From Akkermansiaceae bacterium (GTDB lineage Bacteria > Verrucomicrobiota > Verrucomicrobiia > Verrucomicrobiales > Akkermansiaceae): a stretch of 7,843 bases of DNA. Made by a program: the position numbers and the translations under genes. Under the pieces are notes generated by a model. That model saw nothing but the letters and a program-made list of their open reading frames with translations. It ran no database searches and was not told the origin of the DNA. Positions 1 to 4,900 of this stretch are shown here, one piece after another. The stretch lies in assembly GCA_025457805.1 (NCBI GenBank), contig JALOTR010000101.1:1-7843 (forward strand). Reading direction: 5' to 3'. Position 1 is the first letter of the stretch. Each line of letters opens with the position of its first letter.

Positions 1-429
1 TTCGCGTTCCTTTTCCTCCTGATAGCCGGGAGCCTCACCGACCAGCATGACACGGGCTTCCGGATTGCCGGTAGCGAAGACCATGACGTCCCGCAGCGTG
101 CCGAGGGATTTGGCGGGCATCCAGTTTTCCGCCTGACGGCGCAAGGAGTCGAGGCGTTCCTGTTTCGATGAACCCTCGGCGGATACCCTTGCAGGTGGCG
201 CGGGCTTCGCCGGAGCGGGGGCATCGAGGGGCATGGAAGGTGCCTCGATTTTTGCAGGTGCTGGCACTTCGGCAGCCACCGGAGCAGGCCTCGCCACGCC
301 GCCGTTCTGGGCTTTGCGGTAAAGCTCGCGGAGCCCGTCGCGGGCGCTTTCATCGAGGAAAATGTGGCTCACGCCCCGTGCCTTCTCGGCTTCGAGGAAT
401 TCGATCACGGCATCGACGGGACGGCTCAC
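1..429 (-). CDS. Uracil-DNA glycosylase superfamily protein (family 4/5-like), 3' end cut by window edge
   Basis: This is the N-terminal 143 codons of a gene that continues past position 1. Enzymes of this superfamily remove uracil from DNA as the first step of base excision repair. The signature is at residues 127-139, RVMLVGEAPGYQE, which matches the first active-site motif (GEAPGxxE) of family 4 glycosylases; residues 113-124 (RDVMVFATGNPE) match the strand and turn before it. Residues 1-43 look helical. Residues about 45-82 are an Ala/Pro-rich linker, roughly 60% A+P. The GTG at 429-427 is chosen because an in-frame TAG lies at 441-439 and coding is continuous after it; there is no convincing Shine-Dalgarno. 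Family 4 enzymes normally carry a Cys pair just before the GEAPG motif as Fe-S ligands; here no cysteine occurs in the 143 residues. The gene is divergent from the HupE/UreJ-like gene. Superfamily call is firm; exact family is open because the C-terminal HxxP-type motif is outside the window. Confidence 0.86.
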   Translation of the reverse strand, partial: MSRPVDAVIEFLEAEKARGVSHIFLDESARDGLRELYRKAQNGGVARPAPVAAEVPAPAKIEAPSMPLDAPAPAKPAPPARVSAEGSSKQERLDSLRRQAENWMPAKSLGTLRDVMVFATGNPEARVMLVGEAPGYQEEKERE

Positions 430-476
430 GGCGGGACGCTAGCGGTTCCGTCCGAAGTGTGCAACCGCTGGATGCG

Positions 477-491
477 GGGAATCCCGGGAGG
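477..491 (+). repeat. 15-bp direct repeat, copy 1
   Basis: GGGAATCCCGGGAGG occurs here and again, identically, at 702-716. The unit contains a near-palindrome (GGGAATCCC) and a CCCGGG core. This copy lies about 48 bp upstream of the glycosylase start at 429. It is 42 bp outside the left arm of the inverted repeat, too far to be a simple target-site duplication of that element. Confidence 0.6.
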
Positions 492-533
492 GCGATCCAG
501 CCAGGGATGGCGGACCATGATGAAGAGAAAATG

Positions 534-676
534 AACCGCAGATGAACGGGGATGAACGCAGATTTGGACGAAATCATGGCGTTTTGATTTTGGTCAGGGC
601 ACGTTTTGTATCTCCTTCCCAATGGTTCGGGCATCATCCCTCTTTCATCTGCGTGGATCTGGGTCCATCTGCGGTT
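534..676. repeat. Imperfect inverted repeat with 10-bp-periodic arms (intergenic repeat element)
   Basis: The left arm is 534-563 and the right arm 647-676. The reverse complement of the right arm matches the left arm at 24 of 30 positions, including 11 consecutive bases at the outer end (AACCGCAGATG) and 8 at the inner end (ACGCAGAT). The 83-bp centre shows no obvious structure. Each arm splits into three 10-bp units: AACCGCAGAT, GAACGGGGAT, GAACGCAGAT on the left, and ATCTGCGTGG, ATCTGGGTCC, ATCTGCGGTT on the right. From general knowledge, AACCGCAGATGAACGCAGAT-like sequences are scattered between genes in many bacterial genomes, so this is probably one copy of a dispersed family rather than a private feature. 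No transposase or immediate target-site duplication is visible. It may form a long hairpin in RNA or supercoiled DNA. Confidence 0.75.
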
Positions 677-701
677 GAAAATTCCCTAGCTTGATCGCCG
701 A

Positions 702-716
702 GGGAATCCCGGGAGG
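702..716 (+). repeat. 15-bp direct repeat, copy 2
   Basis: Second exact copy of GGGAATCCCGGGAGG. It lies 55 bp upstream of the chosen ATG (772) of the HupE/UreJ-like gene and 25 bp outside the right arm of the inverted repeat. Its GGGAGG end is followed by C and then an in-frame ATG at 718. That resembles a ribosome-binding site but sits only one base from the ATG, too close for normal use. Confidence 0.6.
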
Positions 717-771
717 CATGTTTCCTTGCAAATCCGCACTGGCGGGCAAGGCTCTGCGCGACCCTCCCACC

Positions 772-1893
772 ATGAAGTTCCTGCGCATTTTCCTCCTCCT
801 CTTCGTCTGGACCGGCTTTGCGGTGCCTGCCATCGGTCATCAGGTGGAGTCCGTGGAGTTCGAGTTCCAGAATCTCGATGAGCATTGGCGTCTGCTTGGG
901 GAGATGGACATCGCCTACATGCTGCCGGAAACGCGCAAGGTGCCGGGCGGCCTGCCCTTGAGCCGCGAGGCGACCATGAAGGCCCCGCCCGAGGAATTGC
1001 AGCGCATCCGCCGCGAGACGGAAAACACCCTGCGGTCCCTCATGCGGATCACCTTCGCGGAAAAGGACATTGCATGGAAAATCGAGTTTCCGGACTTTGA
1101 AAAACAACCCTTCACCCTGCCGGAGGAAGCCGCGGACTGGGCACTCATTTCCACACGGGTGGTAATGGAAAAACAAAGCGCTCCCGGCGAGTTGAAGATT
1201 CACTGGAGCGGTGAGGAAGAGTCCGAGCTGATCATTCTAACAGAAGATGGTGAGGAAGGCAAGTTGGTAAGCGTGCTGCCCGGCAACACGGTGACCCTGG
1301 CAAAGGTGGAGGCTTCCGGGGAGAGTGTGGAGGTCAAACAATCTTCCGCATTGAGCTGGATTCTATCGGGATTCCATCATGTGGTTCCGTTGGGATTGGA
1401 TCACATGCTTTTCATCATCGGGCTGTTTCTCATGGTGCCGCAATGGAAGCCCTTGTTGAAACAATCCCTCATGTTCACGCTCGCCCACTCGGTGACGCTG
1501 GTGTTGTCCATCCTGGGATTCATCAGCCTGCCATCCAAACTGGTCGAGATCCTCATCGCCTTCAGCATCGCTTTCATCGGAGTGGAGAACCTGGTTTCCA
1601 AAAAGGTCGGCAAGCTCCGTCTGGGGCTGGTGCTTGCCTTCGGACTGATTCATGGGATGGGCTTTGCCAGCGTGCTTGCGGAGAAACTCGAGGGTATCCC
1701 GCAGGAGCTGCTCACGGTGCCCTTGGTGAGTTTCAACGTAGGTGTCGAACTGGCGCAGATCACAGTTCTCTGCGTGGCATTTCTCGTCTTTTGGCCACTG
1801 CGGAAATGGGAAAACAAGGTGCAAGTGGTGGGCTCGGTTCTGGTGACATGCGCCGGACTCGGCTGGATGATCGAGAGGATCTTCCTCGGCTGA
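772..1893 (+). CDS. HupE/UreJ-like membrane protein with signal peptide and extracytoplasmic domain
   Basis: The product is 373 residues. Residues 1-22 are a signal peptide (MKFLRIFLLLF... ending AVPAIG before HQ). Residues about 24-190 form a charged, soluble domain, presumably outside the cytoplasmic membrane. Residues about 195-373 are strongly hydrophobic with about six membrane segments and match the HupE/UreJ_2 type. Conserved polar positions lie within them: H202-H203 and D210-H211 in FHHVVPLGLDHMLF, H239 in FTLAHS, H294 in GLIHGMGFAS and E326 in FNVGVELAQ. HupE and UreJ proteins are linked to nickel uptake for hydrogenase or urease. No such genes are visible here, so substrate and role are unproven; the histidines suggest a transition metal. 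ATG 772 is preferred because it gives a compact signal peptide; ATG 718 or TTG 691 would add 18 or 27 residues of poor quality. No clear Shine-Dalgarno precedes 772. The gene converges on the CotH/lamin-tail gene with an 18-bp gap. Confidence 0.87.
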   Translation: MKFLRIFLLLFVWTGFAVPAIGHQVESVEFEFQNLDEHWRLLGEMDIAYMLPETRKVPGGLPLSREATMKAPPEELQRIRRETENTLRSLMRITFAEKDIAWKIEFPDFEKQPFTLPEEAADWALISTRVVMEKQSAPGELKIHWSGEEESELIILTEDGEEGKLVSVLPGNTVTLAKVEASGESVEVKQSSALSWILSGFHHVVPLGLDHMLFIIGLFLMVPQWKPLLKQSLMFTLAHSVTLVLSILGFISLPSKLVEILIAFSIAFIGVENLVSKKVGKLRLGLVLAFGLIHGMGFASVLAEKLEGIPQELLTVPLVSFNVGVELAQITVLCVAFLVFWPLRKWENKVQVVGSVLVTCAGLGWMIERIFLG

Positions 1894-1911
1894 GTTAAGT
1901 GCGATTCCGCA

Positions 1912-4900
1912 TCAGGGAGTTGTCTTCTGAATCTCCAAGCGGGTGAAGATTCTGGGATCCGCATTCGGTCCCAGTCCGAGATAGGCGGGGATCGTCACCG
2001 AAAGCCATCCATCCTCCAGCGGTGGAATGGTGCTGGTTTCCGAATCGAACAAGACCCGCCGCCAATCCGTCATGTTGTTTGATGCGACCACCCGCCACGA
2101 GATGCCGGGGAGCGAGTTATCATAACGGATGCGATAGACAAACCCACCGCCAGCCTTGATGAGGTTGGGCAGCAAGGACATCACCGGATCATAAGGTCCC
2201 ACGCCGTGGGCATAGCGGATGAGGTTGACGATGCCGTCGCCGGATGGATTCGCGTTGGGTCCGGAGATTGCCTCGTTGGCGAAATCGGCCGGATTGGGAA
2301 ACTGGGAGAGCTTCCATGCGTCGTATCCGGTCAAGGGCAGCGCGTTGCCTTCTACGGTTAGATTGTCGAAGCGGTTGTTTCCGCCGATTCCGCCGAGCCC
2401 CTGACTGAATTGGATGCGGATGCCGAATTTCGAGTTGTTGTTCGCACCAGTCACCGCCGAGAAGTCGAGGATGTGGATGGCGGGTGCCGAATCCGCGATC
2501 GTGAGTTGGCTGAAGTTGATGAAGTTTGTTCCATCGAGCGTATAGGAAACATTCTGGGTTCCCGCGCCTTGGCCGGAACGACGTGATTCATATTGGACGA
2601 CAATGTTTTCGAATCCCGTGGTGGGGATGGCCAGATTCAACTGCGTTCCGGGAGTGAGGGGATTGTTGACGCGGAGATGGGAGCCGGCGACATCGCTGTT
2701 GCGTGCATTGATGGCGGCGAAATCCTGGCCTGTTCCGGAGACTCCTTCACCTGTCACCGCGAGAGCAGAAACTCCGCTGGACTGGGAGGGCGTGAGGAGA
2801 TTTGTGGGATTGTTGAAATTCCAATAATGAATCAGGTCGAGTTGTGCTGTCGTTGCAAGGAATTGTGCAGGGCTGGACCAGTGGCTCCAGTTGCCTGTGG
2901 TATCCTTGTGGCGAACCCGCACGCGGTAGGTCTTGCCGGGCTTGGCAACGCCGAGCGGGATCTTGAATGTGCTGGGCGGGTTGGTCAGGTCTCCGGATGA
3001 GGCGAGGGTTTCGATCTCATACTTGCACGGCGATCCCGCGACATGGCCGGGGATGCCCGGAGCGGAAATCTCCGCAATGCGCCATTGCCATGCGGAGAAT
3101 GTGCCGCTTCCTTGCGGATCCGAAAATGCGGAGGATGCAAAGGTGAGATCATTGACGGGGAAGGCTGCGTTGCCTGTGGCCGTTAGCACCGGTTTGGAAG
3201 GGAAATCGAGATGAGGCGCGATGCTTGGCTCCACATTCGCATTGGCATATCCACCGTAGCGCGATTCCCATTCGAGATATTTGTAACCATAACCTCTCTG
3301 GCGGTTCACATCCGTATCGGTGCCGCTTCCTGCGGAGTTGGTGGCCTTGCGGACCCATGGTGCGGCGTTGGAAGGATAGGTGTTGGTGGCGAAGTTGATG
3401 AACCAATCGGTGCGTGCATTGAAATCGGCAAAGCCATCGCCATTCGGATCGGCCAGGGTGCGGATCCACGAGCCGGTGGCCACGGTGCCGCCCAATCCGC
3501 CGCGGCCATCGGTCATGTTGGCAAGGAAGAAGTTGCCGCGGTGGTTGGAGCTCGTGCGGGGATGGAGGTTCCACATGGCGGCATCGAGATTGGCCCAGGT
3601 GGCGGTTTCACCGGGCGGGTGGATCATGGCTGCATATTCCTTCAACAATTGGCCGACCTGCCCACCGTTGGAGGACCCATCCGAGGCGAGCAGATCCATC
3701 AACTCGCGGCAACGGTTCCGGAACTCCCTTGCGAGTGCTGGATGCCGCATGATGGCCAGGACGCTCGATGGTTGGCCTGCCACGACCGTTCCATCCATGT
3801 TTCCTCCCCAGTGATGGGCGGGGATGAACTGCATGTCGAAATCATATCCCAGAATTTCCCATTTGTTATCACTCACGCGATGATAGAAACGATAGTTGTC
3901 GCCGGGGCGGACGTCCACGTTGCCGATGAGACGGTTGAGTGCGAGAAAGGTGTAAAGTTTATCGAGATCGAGGTTTGCCCGATACCATGCCTCGGTCTGC
4001 CCGCTTGAGTTCAGTGCGTCGCGAAAGGCGGTCCAGTCGGATGAATTGACCGGCTGACCTTCGCCCTGATGTTTTTTGTCACCGTTGTTTCCCTCGATGG
4101 CATAGATGTTTCCATCCGGAAGGTTGCGCTCATCGAGGAAGTTGCCTTCGGTGGGTTCGATCGCGAGATAGAGTCCCCACAAGTCGCCGGTGAACTGATC
4201 GGTGGGTGAGGCCTCGGTGGCTTCGTCGATCACCCGGAGATGCACATAGTGGGTGCGGAAGTTTGTGTTTCCGGCCAGTTCGTAAATGCGGGCGGACGCG
4301 GCTTCCTCGATACCTGCCGAGCCACGGTTGACCGGTGCCCAGGGTGAGGCGTTGGCGTTGAGGATGAGGTTGTTCCATCCTTCCGCATACTTGCGGCCCC
4401 AGTTGTTGAGGGGATAGAAATCGCGGCTGCGGTTGAAGAAGATGTTCCACTTGTTTTTTCCGGCCACATAGGTCGAGCCGATCCCGCGGTTCTTGAACTC
4501 GATGTGATCATAGACGACTCCATTGTAAACGAGAGTGCCCCGGAAACGGACACCGTTGTAAAAGGAAGTATATTGGGAGTTTGTGACATCTCCCGCACTT
4601 GCAATGAGATGATAGGGTGGCAGGGAGCCGATGGTGGACGCCGGGTAGGTGACTGCGGGAGTGGCGCTGTGGGAGCCGAACGAAGTGGGTCGGAAGGCTC
4701 CGGTCCATGAAGGCAGGCCGTTGTAAACAAAGTAGGCGAAGTTCGGTTGCTCGTCGTCAGTGTAAGGAACGGTCTGGGTGTTCCCAAGAGCATCGGCAAG
4801 GTTCAGCTTGTAGCGGACCAGGCGGCGGTGGGTTTGCAGGGAAGAGGGGAGGACGGCAGTATAGTTGAAGTCACCGGCCACCAGGTCCCCATTGGTTCCA

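Larger units (their letters stand above)
430..771. other. Divergent intergenic region carrying a repeat element
   Basis: These 342 bp separate two divergently transcribed genes. I see no credible coding sequence: the open frames here are short, mutually overlapping and without recognisable protein character. The stretch holds a large inverted repeat (534-676) and two copies of a 15-bp direct repeat (477-491 and 702-716). No good sigma-70 promoter is evident for either flanking gene. The frame of the HupE/UreJ-like gene is open upstream to an in-frame TGA at 676-678, so part of 691-771 could be translated if an upstream start (TTG 691 or ATG 718) is used. Confidence 0.7.

Noticed and set aside
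421..466. TTGCAC ... TAGCGT as a promoter for the glycosylase gene
   Set aside because: Both boxes match consensus at only about half their positions and the -10 would sit six bases from the GTG; it would need a leaderless transcript, with no other support.
168..545. 125-codon plus-strand open frame
   Set aside because: Antisense to the glycosylase gene; Arg-rich translation with no family, whereas the minus strand gives the GEAPG active-site motif.
534..676. CRISPR array or transposon remnant
   Set aside because: There are no regularly spaced identical repeats with unique spacers, no transposase fragment and no flanking target duplication directly at the arm ends.
634..1203. 189-codon open frame on the minus strand
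   Set aside because: It covers the repeat arm and is antisense to the signal peptide and soluble domain of the HupE/UreJ-like gene, which is the convincing reading.
1894..1911. Possible bidirectional terminator between convergent stops
   Set aside because: Only a 4-bp TGCG/CGCA stem is present and no T-run follows on either strand. Eighteen bases are too few to support a call.
3211..4008. 265-codon open frame on the plus strand
   Set aside because: Antisense to the CotH kinase region; composition is a Gly/Ile/Val-rich mirror of the coding strand and no family is recognisable.
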